A DNA stretch of 64,000 nucleotides from an uncultured Bradyrhizobium sp. GTDB lineage: Bacteria > Pseudomonadota > Alphaproteobacteria > Rhizobiales > Xanthobacteraceae. Numbering within the stretch: position 1 is the stretch's first letter; the number at the start of each line of letters is the position of its first letter. Both the position numbers and the translations under genes were made by a program. The notes beneath the pieces are model-generated. The model was not told the origin of the DNA, searched no databases, and worked only from the letters and a program-made list of their open reading frames with translations. The stretch spans positions 41,076 to 105,075 of the forward strand of contig NZ_CAKZJO010000104.1 in the NCBI RefSeq assembly GCF_936943645.1, given 5' to 3'. Of this stretch, positions 17,676 to 27,341 are shown one piece after another.

Positions 17676-20600
17676 CTATGAACGGCCCCTTGCCGGGTCA
17701 AGGACGCTCACGCCGAGATGAAGGGATGCCAGCGCCGCGTCCAGCGCGGGGGCTGAAATCTCCATATATTCAAGGGCCTCGGTCCAGAGCAGGACGGCCC
17801 GGATGGGCTTTTGGGGATAAAGCCGCGCCAGCACCGCCCGGTACAGCGCAAGCTGCCGGACATAGGCGACAGGCGCTTCAGCCGCGCTCTTGGGCGCCGC
17901 CTGATTGGTCTTGAAATCGACGATCAGAACCTCATCCGGGCGAACGACCAGCCGGTCGATCTGCCCCGAAACCAATGCCGGAGGGTGGCCCGGCCGCTCC
18001 AGTCGGCCGGCGATGGCGACTTCCGCCCGGCTGCCGCTGGCAAAGACCGGCGCAAACCGCGGTTCGGTGATCAAAGCGAGCACCTTGTCGGCCAGCGCGG
18101 CGCGGTCGGCCTCGGCCCAGACCGAAGCATTGCGCGTCATGAAGCCGAGCGCGGCCTCGCGCCGGCGCTCCGGGGCGATCTCAGGCAGGGATTGCAGCAG
18201 CCGGTGCACCAGCGTGCCACGCTGCAATGCGAGCGCGCGGGACTGGACCGACTCGCCTGACCGGACGCTGCGCCCCTCCTCGGCCGACTGGCCGGACGGG
18301 CGTACGGGATCGTCCTCGACGGCTTCACGCGGGGCCCGCGTTCGCAGCCAGTCCGGCAAAGCGACAGTTGCGTCAACGGACGCCGCTGGCGAGCCCAGCG
18401 CCGCCACATCCTCCGGACGGGCGAACCGGGTGACCTTGCCGAGCGGCGTCTCGATGATTTGCTTGTCCAGGCCCGAGCCCGCGAGCCCGGTGTCGACCAG
18501 GTCGTACCAGCTCAGCTTGCGAACCGTCCTCATATTGCCCGGCATGCAGCCGCCGACGATCAGCCGGTCGGCCGCGCGCGTCATGGCGACATAGAGCAGG
18601 CGGCGATACTCGTCCTCGGTTTCCTCAAGCATGGCTTTGCGCGCGTCCGCGACGGGCTTTGGATCATCCGCCTTGCGCCCGGCCCAGACCACGACCTCGC
18701 CGCCATTGCCGCGCGGCACGTGGATCAGCCGCACCCGCTGCGAGTCCGCCGGCGACGACGTCGTGTCGACCATGAACACGACCGAAGCTTCGAGGCCCTT
18801 GGCGCCGTGCACGGTCATCACCCGCACCTCGTCGCGCGAGATCTCCATGTCGCGCTTCACCTCGGTGTCGGCCGAGCGCAGCCAGGCCATGAAGCCCTGC
18901 AGCGAGGCCGGCGCCTTGCGCTCATAGTTCAGCGCGAGCTCCAGGAATTCGTCGAGCGCGTCGTTGGCCTCATGACCGAGCCGGCGCAGGATGCGCGCGC
19001 GCCCGCCGTCGCCGCCGAGCAGCCAGGCGTAGAACGCGAACGGCGTCTCCTCGCGGGCACGCATCTCGCAGGCTTCCAGGCGCCCCAGCACGGTTGCGAA
19101 CTTCTCGCTTCCGGCGGCGTGCTCGCCGAGCGCGCGGCGCAGCGATCCCTTGCGATCATGGGCGAGCACGAACAGATCGTCGTCATCGAGACCGAACAGC
19201 GGGCTCTTCAGCGCCACCGCCAGCGCGAGGTCATCCTGCGGCAGCAGCAGCGCATCCGCGAGGTTCATCAGATCGATGATGCCGATATGCTCGGTCAGCT
19301 TCAGTCGGTCGGCGCCCGCGACGGGAACGCCAGCGTGCTTGAGTGCCTGGATGACGGCGTCGAAGGCGTTGCCGCGCCGGCGCACCAGGATCAGCATGTC
19401 GCCATAGCGCAGCGGCCTGCGCTCGCCGGCGTGCCCGGTCAGCGTGCCGCTCTCGACCAGCCGCTTGATCTCGGCCTGGATACGGCGGGCAAGCTTGACC
19501 TCGGGGCTGGTGGCGGCGACGCCGTCGAACGGCGCGCGCCAGCCTTCGATCTCCTGCCGGTCGTCGGCTTCCGCGAGATCCCACAGCTCGATCACGCTGG
19601 GGCCGGCGTCAGTGAGCGCATTGTGCAGGGGATGGCCGATCTCGACCGAATGGATGCTCTTGTAGATCTGGGGATCGCGGAAGACGTGGTCAACCGAGTG
19701 CAGGATCGTCGCGCCCGAGCGGAACGAGTAGGTGAAGGCCACGGGATCGAATTTCAGTCCGGCGGCTGTGAACTTGCGGTGCAGCTCGCGCCGGCGCGCG
19801 TCGAACTCGTGGGGAGCTGCGCCCTGGAACGAGAAGATCGACTGCTTCTCGTCGCCGACCGCGAAGACCGTGCGGTTCAGTCCCTCGCGCGCGCCTTCGC
19901 CAGCCGTGAATTCCGAGATGATGTGCGCAACGATGTCCCATTGCCGTGGGCTGGTGTCCTGGGCTTCGTCGATCAGCACATGGTCGACGCCGCGGTCGAG
20001 CTTGTAATGCACCCAGCCCGAGGAGATGCGGTCGAGCATCGCCAGCGTCTTGTCGATGAGGTCGTCATAGTCGAGCAGGCCACGTTCCTGCTTCTCGCGG
20101 CGGTAGTTGGCCGCAGCTGCGGTCGCGATGTGCAGCAGGGCCGCAGTGCGGTCGCGCATCGTCACCGCGCGGCGCTTCTCGACCAAGCCACTGACGCGCT
20201 GCGCCTCGTTCTCGAACAGGCGCGCGACGGACGGATTGTGCTCGCCGAACTTCTTGGTCAGCACCGCCTTGCGCGGCAGCTTTTCATCAGTGAGGAAGAC
20301 GGACAGATAGGCATCGACCTGCGCGCTGCCGGAAAACACCTTGGCCTCGCGAAGGCGGGAGGCCTGATCATTATCGGACTTGCTGCCGTCCTCCAGCGCA
20401 AAGGCAATGTCGTCCCAGCGCGAGCGTGGCAGGTAGGGCCCATCGAGGATGTCCGTCTCGACGTCCTCGATGTTGTCGCTCGCATCGACACCCAGCGCCA
20501 CCGCCATCTGTGCCGCCGCGGCTTCGACGTTGCCGGCCCCGTCGGTCCAGGCCATGAAATGATCACGGCTGAGACAGGCCTCGCGCACGACCTCCTTGAA

Positions 20601-21185
20601 GGTGACGTCGGCGGCGTTCGCCATCGCGGTCAGCAGGGCGCGGCCCGTGACGCTGTCAGGCGCGCGCGCGGCCTCGAGCAGCACCTTCAGATTGGCGCGC
20701 TCCATCATGTCGTTCTGATCGCGCTCGTCGATGACGGAGAAGCGCGCGGGGACGTTGGCCTCGAACGGGAACTGCTGGAGCAGGCGTGTGCACAGCGCGT
20801 GGATGGTCTGCACCTTGAGCCCGCCCGGCGTCTCCAGCGCGCAGGCGAACAGCTTTCGCGCCTCACGCCGCAGCTTTGCGCCGGGGTGCGGGATGCCGAC
20901 TGCCCTGATCGCCGCGTCGAGCGCGGTGTCGTCCAGCGTCACCCAATGGCCAAGCGTCGTAAACACGCGCTCGGCCATGTTGGCGGCGGCGGCCTTGGTG
21001 AAGGTGATGCAGAGAATTTTCTCGGGCGGCACCCCCGACAGCAGCAGGCGGATCACGCGCTGCACCAGCACGTGCGTCTTGCCCGAGCCGGCATTGGCCG
21101 ACACGAAGGCCGACGCGGTCGGATCGGATGCACGCGCCTGCCGGGCGCGCACCTCGTCGGGGATGGGGCGCGGGACCTTCACCAT
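17676..21185 (-). CDS. addA: AddA, helicase-nuclease subunit of the double-strand break repair complex
   Basis: UvrD-type helicase and nuclease that processes broken ends with AddB for RecA loading. The 1169-residue protein has Walker A NAGSGKT (31-37), the CITFTKAAAANMAER motif, LIDEAQDTSPRQW (motif II), VGDEKQSIFSFQGA (motif III), VMTVHGAKGLEASVVF and YVAMTRAADRL. The C-terminal nuclease motif is VLIVDFKTNQ. ATG 21185 overlaps the addB stop within ATGGTGA, showing coupled translation. An upstream in-frame start at 21218 is less likely. Confidence 0.96.
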   Translation of the reverse strand: MVKVPRPIPDEVRARQARASDPTASAFVSANAGSGKTHVLVQRVIRLLLSGVPPEKILCITFTKAAAANMAERVFTTLGHWVTLDDTALDAAIRAVGIPHPGAKLRREARKLFACALETPGGLKVQTIHALCTRLLQQFPFEANVPARFSVIDERDQNDMMERANLKVLLEAARAPDSVTGRALLTAMANAADVTFKEVVREACLSRDHFMAWTDGAGNVEAAAAQMAVALGVDASDNIEDVETDILDGPYLPRSRWDDIAFALEDGSKSDNDQASRLREAKVFSGSAQVDAYLSVFLTDEKLPRKAVLTKKFGEHNPSVARLFENEAQRVSGLVEKRRAVTMRDRTAALLHIATAAAANYRREKQERGLLDYDDLIDKTLAMLDRISSGWVHYKLDRGVDHVLIDEAQDTSPRQWDIVAHIISEFTAGEGAREGLNRTVFAVGDEKQSIFSFQGAAPHEFDARRRELHRKFTAAGLKFDPVAFTYSFRSGATILHSVDHVFRDPQIYKSIHSVEIGHPLHNALTDAGPSVIELWDLAEADDRQEIEGWRAPFDGVAATSPEVKLARRIQAEIKRLVESGTLTGHAGERRPLRYGDMLILVRRRGNAFDAVIQALKHAGVPVAGADRLKLTEHIGIIDLMNLADALLLPQDDLALAVALKSPLFGLDDDDLFVLAHDRKGSLRRALGEHAAGSEKFATVLGRLEACEMRAREETPFAFYAWLLGGDGGRARILRRLGHEANDALDEFLELALNYERKAPASLQGFMAWLRSADTEVKRDMEISRDEVRVMTVHGAKGLEASVVFMVDTTSSPADSQRVRLIHVPRGNGGEVVVWAGRKADDPKPVADARKAMLEETEDEYRRLLYVAMTRAADRLIVGGCMPGNMRTVRKLSWYDLVDTGLAGSGLDKQIIETPLGKVTRFARPEDVAALGSPAASVDATVALPDWLRTRAPREAVEDDPVRPSGQSAEEGRSVRSGESVQSRALALQRGTLVHRLLQSLPEIAPERRREAALGFMTRNASVWAEADRAALADKVLALITEPRFAPVFASGSRAEVAIAGRLERPGHPPALVSGQIDRLVVRPDEVLIVDFKTNQAAPKSAAEAPVAYVRQLALYRAVLARLYPQKPIRAVLLWTEALEYMEISAPALDAALASLHLGVSVLDPARGRS

Positions 21186-24100
21186 TCCTCGATCCCCAAT
21201 CCGCCGGCCGCGGACCATTCCTTGATCCGGGCGAGGTCGTCATAGGCACCGTAGCGGTTCGTCCACATCGGCAAGTTCAGCGAGGTGTACGGCTGGTTCT
21301 CGTCGTCGAAGGCGCGGATCAGCGCTTCCAGCTTGGCCCGTGCTTCGGCGGCTGCCGTGTCCGGTGGCTGCGGCTCGTCGCCCTGCTTGTATTTGAGCTC
21401 GAGGATGCGTTCTTCGCCCGGAGGATTGTTGCCACTGAGGCGGACATAGACGAGCTGGCTCACGGAAGAACCTGCATCGATGCCAGGAAAGCCGCCCTCG
21501 CGCAGGATCGCCGCCTCCAGCGTCAGCTGTGGTGAGAGGCCCATGCGGACCTGCTTGCCGGTCGGCGGCTGCCCGGTCTTGTAGTCGAGGATGGCGTAGC
21601 CGCCGCCCTGGCGCCGCTCGATGCGGTCGGCGCGGGCGGAAAGGCGAAAGCTGCGCTCGTTGTCGAGCCTGATCGAGATCTCGCCGCGGGTCTCCGCATT
21701 GATTGCCTCGATCGCCGCGCGGCGCGCCGTCTCCCATTCGCCGAACCAGCGTGCGATGCGCTGGAACCGCGGCCACCACAGCGCCCGCGCCTCCGGACGT
21801 TCCATCAGCGGTGCAAAATGCTTTTCACCGATGGCGCGCAGCACGCGAACGGGATCGTCGGGCAGGCGCGTTGCGTAGCTTTCGGTGAACTCGCCGATCG
21901 CCTCGTGGATCGCCGAGCCCCGGTCGGCGGCCGAGAGCGGCATGTCGACGGGGTCGAGCGCATCCAGCCGCAAAATGTACTTTGCGTAGATCGTATAGGG
22001 ATCGCGCAGCCAGTCCTCGATCGCGGTCACCGACATCTTCAATGGCCGCGTCGCGCGCGGCGGCCGCGGCTCGGGCTGCTTGATCGGCTCGACCTTGTCG
22101 GGCTGGTCCAGCGCACCCGCGAACTGCACGTACTTTTCGCCGGCGCGAACCGCTGCCTTCCAGAGCTCGTCGCCCGCGACCGCCTCCAGTCGATGCAGGA
22201 AGCGCGAAGCCACCGCCGGCGCGCCGCCGGCCTTGGCGGAATGGGTGAGGATCACTTCGCCGCCGCCGAGCAACTGCGCGAAGTCATGGGCGGAGAGGCC
22301 GATGCGCCGCTCAGGCAGGTCGAGACCAAGCTCATGCCGCATCGGCCGGCTCAGCCAGGGATCGATCCGCGGCGCCGGCGGCCAGACGCCTTCGATCAGC
22401 CCGCCAATGATGATTCGGTCGGCCTGCATCAGGCGTGATTCCAGCGGGCCGTAGATCTGCAGCCGCGCGCCGGGCTTCTCGCGCCGCCGCACCGCGCGAT
22501 CGCTGAACGCGGTCTGGAAGACGTCGGGATAATCGGGCAGCGGCACCATCAATCCGCTGGTGGTGCCGCCGCGCAGGAGATCGTCGAAGGCGGCAGCGAG
22601 CGCAAGGCCTTCGCGCTCCTCGAAAGCGAGCGGGATGCCCTGCTCGTCGCGCGACAGCGCGATCAAGGTCTCGCGATGCCGGTGCGCGAGCTCGGCGAAG
22701 TCGTATGGCTTCGACGGCGGCAGGCTCTCGATCGGAATGAGCGCCGTCTGCAAGGCATCGATCAGCGCCTGGATGCGATCGAGGTCCTCGGCCTTGAGCC
22801 GTGCGCGCGGCTCGGCGCGGTGCAACGCGGAGGCCTCGCTGCGCCACAGCTTTGCCAGCTCCTCGCGAAACCGGTTGAACTCGCGCAGGAGGCCGGCGGT
22901 GCCGGCAGGCGGGCGCGTGCCGCGCAGGACTGCAAGCTCGAGGTCTTCGATCGCCGTCTTCCACGCACCAGGGGCGCGACCAAGCCGGCACAGCGGATGC
23001 TTGAGCATCGCCAGCAGCGTTGGCGGCTCCAGTCCTTTCGTTGCTGCCTCCGCCGCAAGGCGCGCGAAGACGCCGGCAGAGGTTTCCATCAGCACGTCGC
23101 CGCCGGAATCGTCGAAGCTGAGACCCCATCGGGTCAGCGCAGCCATCACGCGTCGCGCCAGCGCGCGGTCGGGCGTCACCAGCGCGGCGGATTTGTCGAG
23201 ATGCCGTGCTTCGCGCATCGCGATGGCGATCGCGAGCGCTTCCATCTCAGGATTGGGAGCCTCGACGACCGAAAGGCCGGTCATGCCACCTGATATCTTT
23301 GCGGCGACGTCGGGCTGCTTCAGCCGGTCATGCCATTTCTCGGTTGCGCTGGACGGCCGCATCGATTCGGAAGCAAGGAGATCGCGCCCATGCGGTGCAG
23401 CTGGCTCCAGGATCTCGACGTCGCCGCGCTTGATGCCGAAGCGCTGGAGCAAGCCGTGCATCGCATATTGCGGATGGTTCGAGGTGGGATTCTCGGTGAC
23501 GCCCAGCAGGTCCCTGCTGCCGCCGATGATCCGCCAGGCATCCTCATCGAGATCGGTGTCGAGGCCGGGCAGCACCACCGCACCGTGCGGCAGCGCGGCG
23601 ACCGCGTGCAAGAACTTCGCGGTCGCCGGCATCGAGCCGGTCGACCCGGCCGCGATCACAGGTCCGTGCGGATGCGCGGTCAGCCGTTTGGCTTCCGCCG
23701 CGATCAGGAGATCGCGCCGCGCCGCCGGTTCGATCCGGTTGATCTCGGCAAGATGTTGAGGCCAGGCGATGCGCGCGATGCGCAGGAATTCGAGCGAGTG
23801 CTGCCAATAGCGATCGAGCATGTCGGGCACGAGGCCATCGAGCGCGTTCCAGTCGACGCCGCGCGTGACCATGTCGTCGATCAGGCGCGCAAGGTCGCCG
23901 GCCAGCGCCAGCGTCGAGGCGGGGCCGCCGACCACCAGCGGCGACAGCACCGGGCCCTTGGCCCAGGCGGCGACGAGCTGCGCCAACGTCAGCCGCCGTT
24001 CGAGCTCGCCGAGCCGCGGCGGAATCTCGAGCGGCGTCGCGCCGGAGAACTGCTCGGCTTCATCGGCGAAGGCGAGCTCGTCCTCGTCGATGTCGCCGAG

Positions 24101-24322
24101 CGCGACGATCCGCGGCAGCACGACGGCGTCCCTCTTCATCTCGTCGAGGAAGATCTCGCGAACGACGCGCATCGCGCGCCGCGTCGGCAGGTACAGCGTC
24201 GCGTCCGCCAGCCGCGCCGGTTCCTTGCGCGCCTCGAATCCCTCGACCAGCCGTCCGTCCAGCAGGGCCGCAACGACCGTGCGCAGGAACGGAACTGAGA
24301 TGGGAACGCTGAAGACGCGCAT
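21179..24322 (-). CDS. addB: AddB, alphaproteobacterial type
   Basis: Partner of AddA with an inactive helicase fold and a C-terminal nuclease. The 1047-residue protein has a helicase-like N-terminal half without a canonical Walker A. The nuclease carries GSAIHEAIGEF, SARADRIERRQGGGYAILDY and KTGQPPTGKQ. Only one cysteine occurs in the whole protein (HPLCRLG), so the four-cysteine iron-sulfur site of the firmicute AddB is absent. ATG 24322 is chosen over a TTG at 24346. The stop overlaps addA. Confidence 0.94.
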   Translation of the reverse strand: MRVFSVPISVPFLRTVVAALLDGRLVEGFEARKEPARLADATLYLPTRRAMRVVREIFLDEMKRDAVVLPRIVALGDIDEDELAFADEAEQFSGATPLEIPPRLGELERRLTLAQLVAAWAKGPVLSPLVVGGPASTLALAGDLARLIDDMVTRGVDWNALDGLVPDMLDRYWQHSLEFLRIARIAWPQHLAEINRIEPAARRDLLIAAEAKRLTAHPHGPVIAAGSTGSMPATAKFLHAVAALPHGAVVLPGLDTDLDEDAWRIIGGSRDLLGVTENPTSNHPQYAMHGLLQRFGIKRGDVEILEPAAPHGRDLLASESMRPSSATEKWHDRLKQPDVAAKISGGMTGLSVVEAPNPEMEALAIAIAMREARHLDKSAALVTPDRALARRVMAALTRWGLSFDDSGGDVLMETSAGVFARLAAEAATKGLEPPTLLAMLKHPLCRLGRAPGAWKTAIEDLELAVLRGTRPPAGTAGLLREFNRFREELAKLWRSEASALHRAEPRARLKAEDLDRIQALIDALQTALIPIESLPPSKPYDFAELAHRHRETLIALSRDEQGIPLAFEEREGLALAAAFDDLLRGGTTSGLMVPLPDYPDVFQTAFSDRAVRRREKPGARLQIYGPLESRLMQADRIIIGGLIEGVWPPAPRIDPWLSRPMRHELGLDLPERRIGLSAHDFAQLLGGGEVILTHSAKAGGAPAVASRFLHRLEAVAGDELWKAAVRAGEKYVQFAGALDQPDKVEPIKQPEPRPPRATRPLKMSVTAIEDWLRDPYTIYAKYILRLDALDPVDMPLSAADRGSAIHEAIGEFTESYATRLPDDPVRVLRAIGEKHFAPLMERPEARALWWPRFQRIARWFGEWETARRAAIEAINAETRGEISIRLDNERSFRLSARADRIERRQGGGYAILDYKTGQPPTGKQVRMGLSPQLTLEAAILREGGFPGIDAGSSVSQLVYVRLSGNNPPGEERILELKYKQGDEPQPPDTAAAEARAKLEALIRAFDDENQPYTSLNLPMWTNRYGAYDDLARIKEWSAAGGLGIEEW

Positions 24323-24418
24323 GGACTGCCTGATTCGAAGGATCAAGCAATATAGGGAGGCGGGGTCGAATGGTCATGGGGCGGGGGGAGATAGTCCCCG
24401 TTGTTCGTGGGACGCCGC

Positions 24419-24560
24419 TCTCGTGCCCCGGACGCAGCGCAGCACGCAGTGATGCGCTGCTGAGCCGGGGCCCGGTCTGCTTTCCGCAAGTGAGGATGGA
24501 GTGGGTCCCGGCTCTGCGGGGCGGCACTTCGCGCCGCACCGCGTCCGGGACAAGAGAGCG
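24419..24560. repeat. Dispersed CCCGGACGC-type inverted repeat (copy 2)
   Basis: Starts CTCGTGCCCCGGACGCAGCG and ends GCGTCCGGGACAAGAGAG, with TGGGTCCCGGCTCTGCGG inside. It fills most of the 241 bases between addB and murU and touches the murU stop, so it may separate their transcripts. Confidence 0.75.
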
Positions 24561-24563
24561 GCC

Positions 24564-25286
24564 CTACGCCACGCTCTCCAGAAACGCCTCTTCCGCGGCG
24601 TGCACGGCATCGGGGGTGCCGACATGCATCCAGACGCCGTCGAGGCGGAGACCGAACAGCCGCTCCTGCTCGTTGGCACGGTCGAACATCTTGGTCAGCG
24701 AGAACTCGCCCTGGGGCGCGCCTTCGAAGATCGACGGCGACAGGATCGCTGCGCCCGCATAGACGAACGGAACGACCTCCTTTTCCTTGCGCTTGCGCAG
24801 CGCCCCGTCCGGCAGCATGCCGTAATCGCCGCGGCCGCTATAGCCGATGCTGGTCGCCGTCGGCGCCATCAGCAGCAGGATGTCCATGCGCTCAGGGTCG
24901 AAATTCTCGGCAAGGCGCGTCAGGTTGGAGCGCACGCCGTCGATCCACAGCGTGTCGGAATTGACATGGTAGAACGGCGCATCGCCGAGCAGCGGCAGCG
25001 CCTTGACCACGCCGCCGCCGGTGCCGAGCACCTGGTCGCGTTCGTCGGAAATGGTCACGCGCGGATGCTGGCGCGAGGCGGTGTGTTCGATGATCTGGTC
25101 CGGCAGGTAATGCACGTTCACCACGGCGTCGGTCACGCCGGCCTGGCCGAGCTTGTCGAGCACGTGATCGAGCAGCGGCTGGCCGGCGACCGGCACCATC
25201 GGCTTCGGCATCTTGTCCGTCAGCGGACGCATGCGCAGACCGAACCCTGCGGCGAGCACCATGGCTTTGGTCGGTTTGACGGACAT
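24564..25286 (-). CDS. murU: Nucleotidyltransferase, probable N-acetylmuramate-1-phosphate uridylyltransferase
   Basis: Makes UDP-MurNAc from MurNAc-1-phosphate in the AmgK-MurU bypass of peptidoglycan recycling. The 240-residue protein has AMVLAAGFGLRMRPLTDKMP with KPMVPVAGQPL, GTGGGVVKAL and FYHVNSDTLW for metal binding. Mannose-1-phosphate guanylyltransferase-like proteins share these motifs; the nearby AmgK domain favours MurU. ATG 25286 lies after a purine-rich AAAGCAAGGG. An earlier start at 25349 would add a basic tail. Confidence 0.85.
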   Translation of the reverse strand: MSVKPTKAMVLAAGFGLRMRPLTDKMPKPMVPVAGQPLLDHVLDKLGQAGVTDAVVNVHYLPDQIIEHTASRQHPRVTISDERDQVLGTGGGVVKALPLLGDAPFYHVNSDTLWIDGVRSNLTRLAENFDPERMDILLLMAPTATSIGYSGRGDYGMLPDGALRKRKEKEVVPFVYAGAAILSPSIFEGAPQGEFSLTKMFDRANEQERLFGLRLDGVWMHVGTPDAVHAAEEAFLESVA

Positions 25287-25404
25287 CCCTTGCTTTCTCA
25301 GACCTTTCGCGTTCGCAGCAATCCTAACACGAGGTTGGATCAGCCGCATCGCATCTCAACCGCCTTAGCCAGCCGCCGTGACGGTTGTACGACGGGTGTT
25401 GCCC

Positions 25405-25722
25405 TCATGCCCCGACGGCTGTGGAACGCGCCTTTTTCTTCTTGTCGCCGACTTTCAGGAAATTGACGCCGATCTGGTCGCCATTGACCCAGGCGAGCTC
25501 GCAACGCCGGTAGGCCAGCCCGGTTGACGACAGCAGCAGGAAGAACTCCTTCAGATGCAGGCCTTCGACCGAGCCGTCGATGGTCAGCTTGGCGCCGCTG
25601 TCGGAGACGTCCTCCATGGTGCATTCGCGCCGCCAGGTCCCGTCGATGCCCATCATCTGGGCCGGGATGCCACGCTCGAAAACAACCCGGCTGTTGCCGC
25701 GCTGGTCCGTCTTTACCGCCAT
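25405..25722 (-). CDS. PilZ domain protein (likely c-di-GMP binding)
   Basis: A 105-residue single PilZ domain. The c-di-GMP motifs are intact: R8-x3-R12 in DQRGNSRVVF, and D38-V-S40-D-S-G43. The downstream barrel has LSSTGLAYRRCELAWVNGDQ and GVNFL. No other domain is attached, so it probably works as an adaptor. It lies between the tsaE-amgK fusion and murU on the same strand, with gaps of 86 and 118 bases, which suggests co-regulation with wall recycling. Partner is unknown. Confidence 0.88.
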   Translation of the reverse strand: MAVKTDQRGNSRVVFERGIPAQMMGIDGTWRRECTMEDVSDSGAKLTIDGSVEGLHLKEFFLLLSSTGLAYRRCELAWVNGDQIGVNFLKVGDKKKKARSTAVGA

Positions 25723-25808
25723 CTGCCCGCTCCAGCCCGTAATTTCCCGGCTGCCTCGCCGCCAGAATACCGACGTCTTGGCTAACAGCCGGTAAATCGG
25801 GGGCCGAA

Positions 25809-27341
25809 TCAGGCCTGTGGCAAGGTTTGGGGCGGGGGGACGTTGGCGAGATACCAGTCGCGCAGGAAGCTCAGCGCGGGATGGGCCAGCGAGCGCTGCA
25901 GATAGGTCCAGATCCGCGGCTGGTGCCGCAGATAATGCGGCTTGCCGTCGCGGCGGTTGAGCCGGGCGAAGGTGCCGAGCAGCCGCGTATTCCGCTGCGC
26001 CGACATGATGGCGTAGAGCTCGGCGAAGCCGGCGGCGTCGAACCCCGCATCAGCCGCGCGGCGCGCCTTGATGTAGCGCGACAGCAGCGTCAGCTCGATG
26101 TTCTCAGGCACGTCGATCCGGGCGTCCTGCAGCAGCGAGACCACGTCGTAGGATTGCGGACCAAGCACGGTATCCTGGAAATCGATCACGCCGACACGTT
26201 CGATCCCGGTGCGATTGCCGAGCCAGATCAGATTGGGCGAGTGATAGTCGCGGATGATCCACGTCCTCGGTGCGGCCAGCGGCTTCTTCAGAAGCTCGCG
26301 CCACATCGCGAAGAACTCGGCGCGTGCCGTCTCGCTCAGCGGTGCGTTGCGGTCCGGCAAATACCATTCCGGCATCAATCCGATTTCGATCAGCATCGCC
26401 TCGACGTCGAAGACGGGGATATCGTAGGCCTGTCCGTCCAGCGGCAGCGTCTCGGGCAACGTCTTGCCGTGCAGCGCGGCCAGTGCGTCGGTCGCAACCT
26501 CGTAGCGCTCGGCGATCGGGCGCGGCGGATCGCCTTCGATCACACCCTCGCTGCCGAAATCCTCCGAGATCAGGAAGCCGTGGTCGAGATCGAAATGATG
26601 GATCGCCGGCGCCGAGAGTCCCTGCGCGCGCAAGCCTTCGTCGATGGCGACGAAGGGCTTGATATTCTCGGCGAGATGCACCGCGGCGCTGTAGGATTTT
26701 CCGTTGTAGACCGCCGCACCATCGGGCCGTTGCGGAGAATTCATCAGGATGACGACGCCGTCGTCGCGCAGCAGGCGCGCATAGGAGCGCGTCGAGGCAT
26801 CGCCGGCCATGCGCTTGCGCGTCGCATCCATGCAGCCGGATGCGTCGAGGAATTCGCGCAGTGCCTTCAGCCGCGCGACGGTGGCAGCAGACTTGCCGTA
26901 ACCGGTGATGTCGGCGGCGCGCGCGTTGGAGCCCAGCGCCGGCCGATGCGTCAGCGCGATGTCGATGCGATCGGCGGGCATGGCCGACGGCGCGCGTTCC
27001 GGCCATTCGATCAGGACCAGCGTGGCGTCGGGCAAGGGCGACAGGCCGATCTCCTCGAGCTCGCTTTCGTCCTCGACGCGGTAGAGGTCGGCGTGCAGCA
27101 CCGGGAAGGGCGGAAGCTCATAGCCCTGCACCAGTGTGAAGGTCGGGCTCGGCACCTCCAGCTCTTCGTCGCCGGCGAGATAGCGGATCAGGCTGCGGGC
27201 CGCCGCGGTCTTGCCGGCTCCGAGATCGCCGGTGAGGGTGATGACATCGCCCGGTCCGACCAGCAGCGCGAGATCGGCCATCAATTGCGCAGTGGCCGTC
27301 TCGTTGTGGAGCGCGACGGAGAGTTTGGCGGGCTCTGTCAT
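25809..27341 (-). CDS. tsaE: Fusion of TsaE (tRNA t6A ATPase) and AmgK-like sugar kinase
   Basis: One 510-residue frame joins two enzymes. Residues 1-155 are TsaE: Walker A GDLGAGKT (38-45), VPSPTFTLVQGY and LHADLYRVED, an ATPase needed for threonylcarbamoyl transfer to tRNA A37. From about 170 on it is an aminoglycoside-phosphotransferase fold of the AmgK type: MAGDASTRSYARL, the catalytic loop RDYHSPN (D365, N370) and VIDFQDT (D387). AmgK phosphorylates MurNAc/GlcNAc at the anomeric position. Its start overlaps the divL stop as ATGA. There is no internal stop or start signal at the junction. Confidence 0.92.
   Translation of the reverse strand: MTEPAKLSVALHNETATAQLMADLALLVGPGDVITLTGDLGAGKTAAARSLIRYLAGDEELEVPSPTFTLVQGYELPPFPVLHADLYRVEDESELEEIGLSPLPDATLVLIEWPERAPSAMPADRIDIALTHRPALGSNARAADITGYGKSAATVARLKALREFLDASGCMDATRKRMAGDASTRSYARLLRDDGVVILMNSPQRPDGAAVYNGKSYSAAVHLAENIKPFVAIDEGLRAQGLSAPAIHHFDLDHGFLISEDFGSEGVIEGDPPRPIAERYEVATDALAALHGKTLPETLPLDGQAYDIPVFDVEAMLIEIGLMPEWYLPDRNAPLSETARAEFFAMWRELLKKPLAAPRTWIIRDYHSPNLIWLGNRTGIERVGVIDFQDTVLGPQSYDVVSLLQDARIDVPENIELTLLSRYIKARRAADAGFDAAGFAELYAIMSAQRNTRLLGTFARLNRRDGKPHYLRHQPRIWTYLQRSLAHPALSFLRDWYLANVPPPQTLPQA

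Noticed and set aside
18459..21245. A 928-residue open frame on the plus strand opposite addA
   Set aside because: Its composition (R, H, D, V, Q-rich, no domains) is that of an antisense shadow in GC-rich DNA, while the minus strand encodes a full AddA with all helicase motifs.
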